Below, one piece after another: positions 1 to 9,144 of a DNA stretch of 19,279 nucleotides. The notes under the pieces were generated by a model. It did not search any database. It saw only the letters and a list, made by a program, of their open reading frames with translations, and was not told the DNA's origin. How positions within the stretch are numbered: position 1 is the first letter of the stretch; each line of letters begins with the position of its first letter. This DNA comes from Hydrogenophaga sp. (GTDB taxonomy: Bacteria; Pseudomonadota; Gammaproteobacteria; Burkholderiales; Burkholderiaceae_C): positions 1 through 19,279 of the forward strand of contig JAIFNE010000117.1 of NCBI GenBank assembly GCA_020047875.1, in the 5' to 3' direction. The position numbers were made by a program, and so were the translations under genes.

Positions 1-176
1 GCAATGCGGCGTCGGCGAGCTGCCACCGTGTGCAACACCTGACCGAGCAACCAACCCAGCGCCCGCAGCCAGGGCAAAGGCAGCCAGGCCAGCGCCCGCA
101 TCAGGCCCAGTCCGATGCGGTTGCGCCAGTGCGGCGCCTGCGCCGCTGCCGTGGACGCGTCAGGCGAAGCCTTCAT
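1..176 (-). CDS. Lysophospholipid (lipid A) acyltransferase, 5' fragment cut by window edge
   Basis: Only the first 58 codons are inside the window. The ATG at 176-174 opens a frame with no stop to base 1. It encodes a short hydrophilic leader, then an amphipathic/hydrophobic segment (LMRALAWLPLPWLRALGWLL) and a basic stretch (AARRRRIA). This is the N-terminal pattern of HtrB/LpxL-type acyltransferases, which anchor to the inner membrane and acylate lipid A or lysophospholipids on the cytoplasmic face. The same motif (LPLPVLHALGWLLGWL) occurs at the start of the gene just upstream, so the two are tandem paralogues with 45 bases between the upstream stop and this ATG. The catalytic HX4(D/E) motif would lie beyond the window. 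Family assignment rests on the N-terminus and on the neighbour. Confidence 0.72.
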   Translation of the reverse strand, partial: MKASPDASTAAAQAPHWRNRIGLGLMRALAWLPLPWLRALGWLLGQVLHTVAARRRRI

Positions 177-221
177 GGCACACCAGCAAAGTGAAATGGG
201 AGCACAAAGGCACAGGGCGGG

Positions 222-1074
222 TCAGGCGGGAGGCGCCGTTGGCGGCGAAACACGGGGCGGCTTGTAGCGGTCGTAAGACCAAAGATATTGGCGCGGGCAT
301 TCTCGCACCAGCTGCTCCATCGCCTGGTTGATCTGCTGCGCCGCGCGCACCGGGTCGGGAGCCAGCGCTTCGCCCAGCGCCTGACTGAGCGGGCGCACAT
401 GCACCAAATAGCCCCGGCCCCAGGGCAGTCGCTCGCCCCAGGCGAGCACAACCTGGGTGCGGGCGGTGTGGGCCAGGCGGGCCGAGAGCGTCATGGTGTA
501 AGCGTCCCGGCCGAAAAATGGTGCCCAGACGCCCTGCCCCGCGGGTGGCACCTGATCGGGCAGCAGGCCCACCGCATGGCCGGCCTTCAGCGCCTTGATG
601 AGTTGTTTCACGCCAGCCAGCGTGGTGGCGGGTCATCAGCTCGCTCAGCCAGTCCTGGCGGGCGGGGCGGAACAGCACCGTCATGGGCTGACGATCGCCA
701 AAGCGCTGCGCATAGGCCTGCGCAGTGATTTCAAAGCAGCCCATGTGTGGCGTCAGAAACAGCACCCCCGCCCCATGCGCCTGCGCCGCCTCAATGCAGG
801 CCGCGCCCTCCCAGCCCACGCGCACCGGCCGCCCAAGCCAGAGCCGCGGCAGCTCGGCCACCAGCTTGCCGGCCTCACCGACCGATGAAATCGCCACCCG
901 CCAGCCATAACCCGCCTGCCTGGCGTGGGCCATCAGCCGACGCCGGTAGCGGGCCGACAGCGCAAAGCTCAGCCAGCCCAGCAGCCAGCCCAGTGCGTGC
1001 AGCACCGGCAGCGGGAGGTGACTCAGGGCAACGAAAAGGGTGCGCAGCACGGTGTTCACAAGAGGGCCAGGCAA
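222..1074 (-). pseudogene. Lipid A / lysophospholipid acyltransferase (HtrB/LpxL-like), frame broken by deletion
   Basis: The product would acylate lipid A precursors or lysophospholipids at the inner membrane. The first frame (from 1074, a TTG; a GTG five codons later is an alternative start) gives the hydrophobic N-terminus, the catalytic HX4E motif at residues 110-115 (HMGCFE) and RPARQDWLSELM. After Met147 (634-636) the family sequence resumes in another frame with PATTLAGVKQLIKALKAG, then the conserved LLPDQVPP, GVWAPFFG, TMTLSARLA and LAWGERLP blocks, ending at the TGA at 222-224. Read on in the first frame, the protein becomes unrelated arginine/glycine-rich sequence. From memory of homologues, about 12 residues that normally lie between ELM and PATTLAG are missing, so this looks like an out-of-frame deletion rather than a single-base error. 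It could still be an assembly artefact. The gene is divergent from metK and tandem with the fragment at 1-176. Confidence 0.75.
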
Positions 1075-1216
1075 GACAATCCAGCGCGGCGACCACCCTC
1101 ACCCGTAGACCCCGATGAGGAAACGGGATGGCGGGCGCGGTCACATGTCTGTTCTAGAATCCGCACATCGCCGAGTTACCGAACTAATTGCGGGGCGATT
1201 CATAAATTCCGCTAAA

Positions 1217-1247
1217 GCGTTCGCCAGCTCCGAGAGGACGGCAACGC
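1217..1247 (+). other. Hairpin in the metK 5' leader
   Basis: GCGTT (1217-1221) plus GCC (1223-1225) pairs with GGC (1240-1242) plus AACGC (1243-1247), leaving one bulged C. The 14-base loop holds a small CTC/GAG inner pairing. The hairpin ends 28 bases before the metK ATG. I do not recognise it as one of the SAM or SAH riboswitch classes I know. It may be a leader structure or chance pairing in GC-rich DNA. Confidence 0.3.
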
Positions 1248-1275
1248 CGATCCACCCACTTTGGAGTTTATCTAC

Positions 1276-2457
1276 ATGGCGAACGATTTCCTCTTCACCT
1301 CCGAATCCGTCTCTGAAGGCCATCCCGACAAGGTGGCCGACCAGATTTCCGACGCCATTCTGGACGCAATCTTCCAGCAAGACCCACGCAGCCGCGTGGC
1401 GGCCGAAACGCTCACCAACACCGGTCTGGTGGTGCTGGCCGGCGAGATCACGACCAACGCGCATGTCGACTACATCCAGGTCGCGCGCGACACGCTGAAA
1501 CGCATTGGCTACGACAACACCGAGTACGGCATCGACTACAAAGGCTGCGCGGTCATGGTCTGCTATGACAAGCAGAGCAACGACATCGCCCAGGGCGTGG
1601 ACCACGCCAGCGACGACCACCTCAACACCGGCGCCGGCGACCAGGGCCTGATGTTTGGCTACGCCTGCGACGAAACGCCCGAGCTGATGCCCGCGCCGAT
1701 CTACTACGCCCACCGGCTGGTGGAGCGCCAGGCGCAACTGCGCAAAGACGGCCGCCTGCCCTTTCTGCGCCCGGATGCCAAAAGCCAGGTGACGATGCGC
1801 TATGTGGACGGCAAGCCGCACAGCATCGCCACCGTGGTGCTGTCCACCCAGCACAGCCCCGACCAGTCCGAAACGCCCACCAAAATGAAGGCGTCGTTCA
1901 CCGAGGCCGTCATCGAAGAGATCATCCGCCCGGTGCTGCCGGCCGAGTGGCTCAAGGACACCGAATACCTGATCAACCCGACCGGTCGCTTTGTGATCGG
2001 CGGCCCGCAGGGCGACTGCGGCCTGACGGGTCGAAAAATCATCGTTGACACCTACGGCGGCGCGTGCCCGCACGGTGGCGGCGCCTTCAGCGGCAAAGAC
2101 CCGAGCAAGGTCGATCGCTCCGCCGCCTACGCCGCGCGCTACGTGGCCAAGAATGTGGTGGCGGCCGGGCTGGCGCGGCAATGCCAGGTGCAGGTGGCCT
2201 ATGCGATCGGGGTGGCGCGGCCGATGAACATCACGGTGTACACCGAGGGCACCGGCGTCATTCCCGACGCAGAAATCGCCAAGCTGGTCGCAGCCCACTT
2301 CGATCTGCGTCCCAAGGGCATCATTCAGATGCTGGATCTGCTGCGTCCGATCTACCAGAAGACCGCCGCCTACGGCCACTTCGGCCGCGAGGAACCCGAA
2401 TTCACCTGGGAACACACCGACCAGGCGGCCGCCCTGCGCGCCGCGGCAGGTCTCTGA
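1276..2457 (+). CDS. metK: S-adenosylmethionine synthetase
   Basis: The enzyme makes S-adenosylmethionine from methionine and ATP in the cytoplasm, supplying methylation and polyamine synthesis. The 393-residue product has the usual family length. Visible signatures are GHPDK near residues 15-19 (catalytic His16), GAGDQG at 119-124 and the phosphate-binding loop GGGAFSGKD at 267-275, followed by KVDRSAAYAARYVAKN. The ATG at 1276 is chosen because GGAG at 1263-1266 is a well-placed ribosome binding site and the protein then begins MANDFLFTSESVSEGHPDK as in homologues. A TTG five codons upstream (1261) is in frame but overlaps that site. The gene is divergent from the acyltransferase pair, has a leader of about 200 bases and ends about 100 bases before a perfect terminator, so it is probably monocistronic. 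A long open frame antisense to it is a codon-bias artefact. Confidence 0.98.
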   Translation: MANDFLFTSESVSEGHPDKVADQISDAILDAIFQQDPRSRVAAETLTNTGLVVLAGEITTNAHVDYIQVARDTLKRIGYDNTEYGIDYKGCAVMVCYDKQSNDIAQGVDHASDDHLNTGAGDQGLMFGYACDETPELMPAPIYYAHRLVERQAQLRKDGRLPFLRPDAKSQVTMRYVDGKPHSIATVVLSTQHSPDQSETPTKMKASFTEAVIEEIIRPVLPAEWLKDTEYLINPTGRFVIGGPQGDCGLTGRKIIVDTYGGACPHGGGAFSGKDPSKVDRSAAYAARYVAKNVVAAGLARQCQVQVAYAIGVARPMNITVYTEGTGVIPDAEIAKLVAAHFDLRPKGIIQMLDLLRPIYQKTAAYGHFGREEPEFTWEHTDQAAALRAAAGL

Positions 2458-2556
2458 GGCTTTCGCGCTGCCGACACACCCGACCTTTGACGCTGAGCGC
2501 CTGTTCATCGTTTGTCGGGCCACGGCGACGGTAGTCCCAAAGACCCCATTCGCCCA

Positions 2557-2589
2557 GCCCCTGGTTGAGAAACCAGGGGCTTTTTTTTT
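2557..2589 (+). terminator. Rho-independent terminator after metK
   Basis: A perfect 10-bp stem (GCCCCTGGTT, 2557-2566; AACCAGGGGC, 2571-2580) with a GAGA loop is followed directly by nine T. It ends metK transcription about 100 bases past the stop. The stretch 2458-2556 between stop and hairpin shows no gene. Confidence 0.93.
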
Positions 2590-2706
2590 ACTTCTCCAAT
2601 TCCGACGCCAGCGCAGACAAGTGGGGCTGAATTTTTCCCGACGCATTCCGATAACCCCTGTACGAAGCAGAAGCCCTGCGATTGCAACGAACCGGAGTCT
2701 CCCAAC

Positions 2707-4782
2707 ATGCAAGCCAACGCCAGCACAGACCAAGCCGAACCCGGCACCGTTGACGCGACCGTTGTGGCGGCAAGGCGCATTGAAGAGCTTGAACAAGCAC
2801 TCGCGCGCGCCCAGTCGCTGTACGAGCAGGCGCCTTGCGGCTACCTCTCGATAGATGCCGAGCTCCGGGTGGTAAACATCAACCAAACGCTCAAAAGCTG
2901 GCTGGGCATCCCTGAGTTCGACGCATCGAAGAAGCCTCTGGTGATGGACCTCGTGGAGCCAGAGTGGCACCACGCCATGCAGATCCACGTCAACGAGCTG
3001 AGCGAAAAGGGAAGCTGCGAACCGCTGAACATGAGCATCCGGCGCGCCGATGGCAGTCCGTTGCATGTCATGCTCAGCTCCGCCCCCGTGTTCGACGCGG
3101 ACGGCCATTTTCTTTACTGCAATTCGATGGTGCAGGACACGAGCGCGCTCAAAGCGGTGGAGAGCCAGCCAGCCAAGCGCGATGGATTTTTGCAGTCCAT
3201 CACCGACCGCCTCCCGTCACGCCTGGCTTACTACGACAAGACCCTGACCTGTCGATTTGCCAACAAGGCTCAGGCCGATCGCTATGGCACGACACCTGAA
3301 AGAATGCTGGGAACACCCCTGAGCGATGTGATCCGGCCCGAGGCCATGGCCGAGATACTGCCCCGCGTGGCCAATGCGCTGAACGGCCATGCGCAAACCT
3401 TCGAGATCGAACGCGAGCAGGGCAATGGCCTACGCGAAGTTTTCTTGCTGAACTACACCCCAGACCTGCAGCCCAGCGGCATCGAGGGTGTTTTCATTGA
3501 AGTGCAGGACATCACCGACCGCAAGCGAACCGAGGAGTTTGTGCTGGAGGCCAACCGCGACCTGGAAGAGCGTGTGCGCGAGCACAGCGCCGAGCTGTTC
3601 CAGAGCGAACAGCGCTACCGCCTGATGGTCGACGCGATCCAGGATTACTGCATCTACTTCGTCGACGCCGAGGGCGTGGTGACCGACTGGACCGAAAGCG
3701 CCCAGCGTCTGCACGGCCACACCCGCGCGCAAATGGTGGGCAAGCCCTACCAAGACCTGCTCGCTGCCGCAACCGGCGGCGAAGACGAGGTGGATGCCGC
3801 CCAGGTGATGCGCCTCGCGCAGACCCACGGCCAATGGGAAACCCGCGGCTGGCGCCTGCGCGACGACGGTTCACGGTTTTGGGCACACACGGTATTGACC
3901 GCGCTGCGCAATGAGGCCGGCGAGCTGCAGGGCCTGTCCGCAATCACCCGCGACATGACCGCCGCCAAGAGCCTGGAAGACGTGATGAACGACCTCAACC
4001 GCGAGCTGGAAAAGCGCGTGGCCGAGCGTACGCAGCAGCTGGTGGCGGCCAACAAGGACCTGGATGTGTTCTCACACATGGTCTCGCACGACCTGCGCGC
4101 GCCGCTGCGCCACATCTCCAGTTTTGTCAGCCTGCTGCTGGAGCACATGGATGAAACCAGCGACAAGCTCGCGCTGCAATACCTCAACAGCATCGCCCGT
4201 TCCAGCAATCGCATGGGCAACATGATCGAGGGATTGCTGGAGTACTCGCGCCTGGGTCGCGTGACGCTGGATACACAAGCGGTGCCGCTGGCGCCGCTGC
4301 TGGAGGGCGTGATGGCGCACCTGCGCGGGGAGAACCCGGATCGCGCGATCGAATGGGTGATTGAGGAAGACCTGCCGGTGGTCCGCGGCGACGCCATGCT
4401 GCTCGCCCAGGCCTGGGGCAACCTGCTGAGCAACTCGGTGAAATACACCCGGCCCCGGGAAAAGGCGCGGATCGAGATCGGCTGGAAGGTCAACCCAGTG
4501 GGTGGGCGCACCTTCTATGTGCGCGACAACGGCGTCGGCTTCGATCTGCAGAAGGCCCACAACCTGTTCGTCATGTTCCAGCGCCAACACCACTCCATGG
4601 ACTTCCAGGGCACTGGAACCGGGCTTGCGCTGGCCCAGCGCATCATCGAGCGCCATGGCGGCCGCATCTGGGCCGAGACCGAGCTGGGCGAAGGCTGCAC
4701 CTTCTTCTTCACCCTGCCCTTCGAGGGGCTGGAGCCGGAACTGGACTTCCCCAAATCGTCCATGGCCGAGCTCACGGTCTGA
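2707..4782 (+). CDS. Orphan soluble multi-PAS sensor histidine kinase
   Basis: The 691-residue protein has no signal peptide or membrane segment, so it should sense a cytoplasmic cue. Three PAS-like domains are visible at roughly residues 35-150 (ending in QDTSALKAVE), 160-280 (ending in VQDITDRKRTEE) and 300-425 (ending in ITRDMTAAKSLE). They are joined by helical, probably coiled-coil linkers (NRDLEERVREHSAELF and LNRELEKRVAERTQQL). The HisKA phospho-acceptor is His461 in SHMVSHDLRAPLRHI. The HATPase domain follows with N box Asn572/Asn576 (NLLSNSVKY), G1 box DNGVGFD from Asp607 and G2 box GTGTG at 635-639. The kinase core resembles those of bacteriophytochrome-like kinases, but no GAF/PHY chromophore module is present. 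No response regulator gene is adjacent, so its partner is unknown. GGAG about eight bases before the ATG supports the start. The ligand cannot be predicted. Confidence 0.93.
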   Translation: MQANASTDQAEPGTVDATVVAARRIEELEQALARAQSLYEQAPCGYLSIDAELRVVNINQTLKSWLGIPEFDASKKPLVMDLVEPEWHHAMQIHVNELSEKGSCEPLNMSIRRADGSPLHVMLSSAPVFDADGHFLYCNSMVQDTSALKAVESQPAKRDGFLQSITDRLPSRLAYYDKTLTCRFANKAQADRYGTTPERMLGTPLSDVIRPEAMAEILPRVANALNGHAQTFEIEREQGNGLREVFLLNYTPDLQPSGIEGVFIEVQDITDRKRTEEFVLEANRDLEERVREHSAELFQSEQRYRLMVDAIQDYCIYFVDAEGVVTDWTESAQRLHGHTRAQMVGKPYQDLLAAATGGEDEVDAAQVMRLAQTHGQWETRGWRLRDDGSRFWAHTVLTALRNEAGELQGLSAITRDMTAAKSLEDVMNDLNRELEKRVAERTQQLVAANKDLDVFSHMVSHDLRAPLRHISSFVSLLLEHMDETSDKLALQYLNSIARSSNRMGNMIEGLLEYSRLGRVTLDTQAVPLAPLLEGVMAHLRGENPDRAIEWVIEEDLPVVRGDAMLLAQAWGNLLSNSVKYTRPREKARIEIGWKVNPVGGRTFYVRDNGVGFDLQKAHNLFVMFQRQHHSMDFQGTGTGLALAQRIIERHGGRIWAETELGEGCTFFFTLPFEGLEPELDFPKSSMAELTV

Positions 4783-4912
4783 AGGGCCGAACCAACCCCG
4801 GCGGTCGGTGCGGCTGCCGGGCGGGGTCGCGGTGCGCTGCTCGCCGCTGCGCCGGGACCGCGCCACAACGGTGCCGCCGCCATAGCGCGGCAACGTTTAT
4901 TGCCTGCGCTCA
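4783..4912. other. GC-rich spacer between kinase gene and groESL promoter
   Basis: No coding potential is evident. CCCGGC (4797-4802) can pair with GCCGGG (4816-4821), and further weak pairings follow, but there is no T-run, so this is at best a poor terminator for the kinase gene. Confidence 0.4.
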
Positions 4913-4941
4913 CTTGAAAACGGTCCCATGCGGCCTTATCA
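4913..4941 (+). promoter_or_regulatory. Sigma32-type heat-shock promoter of groESL
   Basis: CTTGAAA at 4913-4919 exactly matches the sigma32 -35 consensus. A 14-base spacer leads to CCTTATCA at 4934-4941, which keeps the CC and AT positions of the CCCCATnT -10 element. Transcription should begin near 4948, inside the CIRCE element. Confidence 0.75.
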
Positions 4942-4968
4942 TTAGCACTCGCTGGAGTTGAGTGCTAA
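4942..4968 (+). promoter_or_regulatory. CIRCE operator (HrcA binding site)
   Basis: TTAGCACTC (4942-4950), nine spacer bases and GAGTGCTAA (4960-4968) form a perfect CIRCE inverted repeat. HrcA binds CIRCE and represses groESL at normal temperature. The element lies just past the sigma32-type -10, so repressor binding would block initiation or early elongation. hrcA is not in the window. Confidence 0.97.
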
Positions 4969-5065
4969 CACCCTTGTTGCCCAACCCCACGTCGATCAAC
5001 GGGTCTGGCGCGCTGGCTCCAGCCCCGATGTGAATCCTTCCCAACTTTCCCATTCAGGAGATGCA

Positions 5066-5359
5066 ATGAACCTTCGTCCTCTCGCCGATCGCGTGATCGT
5101 CAAGCGTATTGACAGCGAAACCAAGACCGCCTCGGGCATCGTCATCCCCGATGCCGCCGCCGAGAAGCCCGACCAGGGCGAGATCCTGGCCGTTGGTCCC
5201 GGCAAGAAAAACGACAAGGGCGAGCTGTCGGCCATGAACGTGAAGGTCGGCGACCGCGTTTTGTTTGGCAAGTACAGCGGCCAGACCGTCAAGGTCGACG
5301 GCAACGAACTGCTGGTGATGAAAGAAGACGACCTGTTCGCAGTCGTCGAATCCAAATAA
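5066..5359 (+). CDS. groES: Co-chaperonin GroES (Hsp10)
   Basis: The 97-residue protein caps the GroEL cavity as a heptameric lid and works with it in ATP-driven protein folding in the cytoplasm. It begins MNLRPLADRVIVKRID. The mobile loop that touches GroEL spans about residues 16-34 (ETKTASGIVIPDAAAEKP). Typical strands follow, including GEILAVGPG, VGDRVLFGKYSG and KEDDLFAVVE near the C-terminus. The start at 5066 is fixed by AGGAG at 5056-5060 and by homology; the frame stays open upstream to 4958 but that part runs through the operator. groEL follows after 78 bases with its own ribosome binding site, so the two form a bicistronic heat-shock operon. Confidence 0.98.
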   Translation: MNLRPLADRVIVKRIDSETKTASGIVIPDAAAEKPDQGEILAVGPGKKNDKGELSAMNVKVGDRVLFGKYSGQTVKVDGNELLVMKEDDLFAVVESK

Positions 5360-5437
5360 TTTGCGGGACGGACCCGTCCACGCGCGCAGCGCCTGACCGC
5401 TCGGTCCTCAACTGATTAACTTTTAGGAGTAATACAC

Positions 5438-7087
<1,650 letters not shown>

Positions 7088-7232
7088 TTGCTCCTGCTCT
7101 CCTTGCCTGAGGCTCCAGGCCGTTGTTGCAAGGGCTTGCCGTGGCGATGCCACTGTCTGCGCCCTTGCGCCTAGGCCTGAAACCTCATGCTGCGTCGGAG
7201 TACCTCTTGGCGCTCTGACAGAGACCCCCAAG

Positions 7233-7264
7233 AAAAACCCCGCGAGTTGCCTCGCGGGGTTTTT
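7233..7264. terminator. Bidirectional terminator between groEL and tal
   Basis: AAAAACCCCGCGAG (7233-7246) and CTCGCGGGGTTTTT (7251-7264) form a perfect stem with a TTGC loop. The A-run and T-run make it work for both convergent genes: groEL on plus, tal on minus. The remainder of 7088-7284 shows no gene. Confidence 0.92.
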
Positions 7265-7284
7265 CGTTTCTGAGCTCGCTGCGC

Positions 7285-8226
7285 TTACTTCATCAGGGCT
7301 TCGAGCTTGATGGTGTCCACCACAAAAGCGCGGATGCCTTCGGCCAGCTTTTCGGTGGCCATGGCATCCTGGTTGAGCGCAAAGCGGAACGCCGCCTCGT
7401 CGTACTGCACGTAATCGATGTGCATCGCCTTCGCGCTGTCAGCGTCCAGCTGCCGGTGCAGCGGTGCCGTGCTGGCCGCCAACTGGGACAGCAGCTCAGG
7501 GCTGATGGTCAGCAGATCGCAGCCAGCCAGCGCGGTGATCTGGCCCACATTGCGAAAGCTCGCGCCCATCACCTCGGTGGCCACACCGTACTTTTTGTAG
7601 AAGTTGTAGATGGCTTTGACCGACAACACGCCCGGGTCATTGGCCTCAGCCATCGCCGCCTCGTCCCATTGGGTGCCCACCTGCTTCTTGTGCCAGTCGT
7701 AAATGCGGCCCACAAACGGCGAAATCAGCTGTACCTTGGCCTGGCCGCAGGCGACCGCCTGGGCGAAGGAAAACAGCAGGGTGAGATTGGTGTGAATCCC
7801 ATCGCGCTCCAGCCGCGCAGCCGCCTGGATGCCCTCCCAGGTGGAGGCGATCTTGATCAGCACGCGGTCCACATGCACGCCCTCACCCTGGTACAGGTCA
7901 ATGATGCGGCGCGCACGCGTCACCGTGGCCTCGGTGTCAAAGCTCAGCCGCGCGTCCACCTCGGTGGAGACGCGGCCAGGAATGTGCTTGAGGATTTCGC
8001 AACCAAACCGCACCAGCAGACGGTTCATGGTTTCGTCCAGGCCCTGTGCGCCATACCGCGCCACGGCCTCAGCCAGCAGGTGCGCGTAGTCCGGTTTTTG
8101 CACCGCCTTGAGAATGAGGGAGGGGTTGGTGGTGGCGTCTTGCGGCGCGTAGGCCGCCAGCTGATTGAAGTCGCCGGTATCCGCGACCACGGTGGTGAAT
8201 TGTTTGAGGGCGTCGAGCTGGTTCAT
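7285..8226 (-). CDS. tal: Transaldolase
   Basis: The enzyme transfers a dihydroxyacetone unit between sedoheptulose-7-phosphate and glyceraldehyde-3-phosphate in the non-oxidative pentose phosphate pathway. The 313-residue product has the length of the TalB class. Visible motifs are DATTNPSLILKA (residues 30-41), the Schiff-base lysine Lys125 in RVLIKIASTWEG, the NLTLLFSFAQA strand (147-157) and the ISPFVGRIYDWHKK block. The start at 8226 (MNQLDALKQF) agrees with homologues. The frame stays open far upstream, but that part overlaps the divergent regulator gene and is not family-like. Only a weak ribosome binding site precedes the ATG. The 67-base divergent gap with a HexR-like regulator suggests control by that protein. 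Confidence 0.97.
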   Translation of the reverse strand: MNQLDALKQFTTVVADTGDFNQLAAYAPQDATTNPSLILKAVQKPDYAHLLAEAVARYGAQGLDETMNRLLVRFGCEILKHIPGRVSTEVDARLSFDTEATVTRARRIIDLYQGEGVHVDRVLIKIASTWEGIQAAARLERDGIHTNLTLLFSFAQAVACGQAKVQLISPFVGRIYDWHKKQVGTQWDEAAMAEANDPGVLSVKAIYNFYKKYGVATEVMGASFRNVGQITALAGCDLLTISPELLSQLAASTAPLHRQLDADSAKAMHIDYVQYDEAAFRFALNQDAMATEKLAEGIRAFVVDTIKLEALMK

Positions 8227-8229
8227 GGC

Positions 8230-8240
8230 CCGATTATCGG
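8230..8240. promoter_or_regulatory. Short palindrome beside the tal start
   Basis: CCGAT-T-ATCGG lies three bases upstream of the tal ATG in the divergent tal/hexR gap. It is short and could be chance or a small leader hairpin. It does not match the nearby GGTAAC palindrome. Confidence 0.25.
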
Positions 8241-8271
8241 CGCCTCGGGTTTCGCCGAGTCGAGCGATAGC

Positions 8272-8286
8272 GGTAACCCAGTTACC
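8272..8286. promoter_or_regulatory. Candidate operator of the HexR-like regulator
   Basis: GGTAAC (8272-8277), CCA, GTTACC (8281-8286) is a perfect 6+3+6 palindrome. It lies seven bases before the regulator ATG and about 45 bases upstream of the divergent tal start. Such placement fits autoregulation plus control of tal. Assignment to this regulator is inference from position and symmetry. Confidence 0.5.
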
Positions 8287-8293
8287 ATTTGTC

Positions 8294-9142
8294 ATGCTCG
8301 ACCGAATCAAAGCCTCACTGCCTTCACTGGCACCCGCCGAACAGCGCGTCGGCAAGCTGGTGCTGCGCGACCCGCGAAGTTTCGCCAGCCTGCCGGTGTC
8401 CGAGCTCGCGCTGCGCTCGCATGTGAGCAAGCCGACCGTGGTGCGGTTTTGCCGCAGCATGGGCTACGACGGCCTGTCGGACTTCAAGCTCAAGCTGGCC
8501 GGCACGGTGAGTGAGGGCGTGCCGTTCATCCACCGCAGCGTGGATGCGGACGACAAGGTGAGCGACGTGCTGGTGAAGGTGATCGACAACACGGTGGCGG
8601 CATTTCTGAAATACCGCAACGACGCCTCCACCCACGCGGTCGAGAGGGCGGTGGACGCCTTGGTGAGCACCTACCAGAACCGCGGCCGGATCGAGTTTTA
8701 CGGCGCGGGCAACTCGGGCATCGTGGCGCAGGACGCACAGCACAAGTTTTTCCGCCTGGGCATCAACGCCATTGCCTACAGCGACGGTCACATGCAGGTG
8801 ATGAGCGCCTCGCTCCTGCGCCCGGGCGACTGCCTGGTGATCGTCTCGAACTCAGGCCGCACCCGCGACCTGATGGACGCCGCCGACATCGCGCGAAAAC
8901 ACGGCGCCACGGTCATCTGCATCACCACCAGCGGCTCCCCGCTGGCCCAGGCCGGCCACATTCACCTGGCGGCGGATCACCCCGAAGGCTATGACCGCTA
9001 CAGCCCCATGACCTCGCGGCTGATGCATTTGATGGTGATTGACGTGGTGGCCACCTGCGTGGCGCTGCGCATCGGGGGCACGCAGCTGCAGCCCCTGCTG
9101 CGGGAAATGAAAAACAACTTGCGCAGTAAACGATACGCTTGA
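8294..9142 (+). CDS. hexR: HexR-like MurR/RpiR-family regulator (HTH + SIS)
   Basis: The 282-residue protein has an N-terminal RpiR-type helix-turn-helix domain (about 1-77, with VSKPTVVRFCRSMGYDG at 44-60) and a sugar-phosphate-binding SIS domain (about 125-260) with FYGAGNSG at 135-142 and VSNSGRTRD at 184-192. Overall sequence, including PTVVRFCRSMG, DFKLKLA, the KFFR block and the YSPM/SRL stretch, resembles HexR, which in proteobacteria senses ketodeoxyphosphogluconate and controls central sugar metabolism genes. The ATG at 8294 is preferred because the upstream part of the open frame runs through the operator and into tal on the other strand. Divergence from tal supports the HexR call. 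The exact effector in this organism is inferred. Confidence 0.85.
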   Translation: MLDRIKASLPSLAPAEQRVGKLVLRDPRSFASLPVSELALRSHVSKPTVVRFCRSMGYDGLSDFKLKLAGTVSEGVPFIHRSVDADDKVSDVLVKVIDNTVAAFLKYRNDASTHAVERAVDALVSTYQNRGRIEFYGAGNSGIVAQDAQHKFFRLGINAIAYSDGHMQVMSASLLRPGDCLVIVSNSGRTRDLMDAADIARKHGATVICITTSGSPLAQAGHIHLAADHPEGYDRYSPMTSRLMHLMVIDVVATCVALRIGGTQLQPLLREMKNNLRSKRYA

Positions 9143-9144
9143 CT

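Noticed and set aside
2478..2515. Possible long hairpin between CCCGAC and GTCGGG after metK
   Set aside because: The six-base arms are separated by a large loop with little inner pairing, and a much better terminator lies just downstream.
1141..3108. A 655-codon open frame on the minus strand opposite metK and the start of the kinase gene
   Set aside because: It mirrors the codon bias of metK, spans a strong terminator and two genes, and its low-complexity His/Val/Gly-rich sequence shows no domain.
4958..5065. An N-terminally extended groES beginning at 4958
   Set aside because: The extension would be translated from the CIRCE operator itself and is not found in GroES. The ATG at 5066 has a proper AGGAG.
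8227..8460. An upstream extension of transaldolase
   Set aside because: The extra 78 codons overlap the divergent regulator gene and its operator. The family N-terminus begins at 8226.
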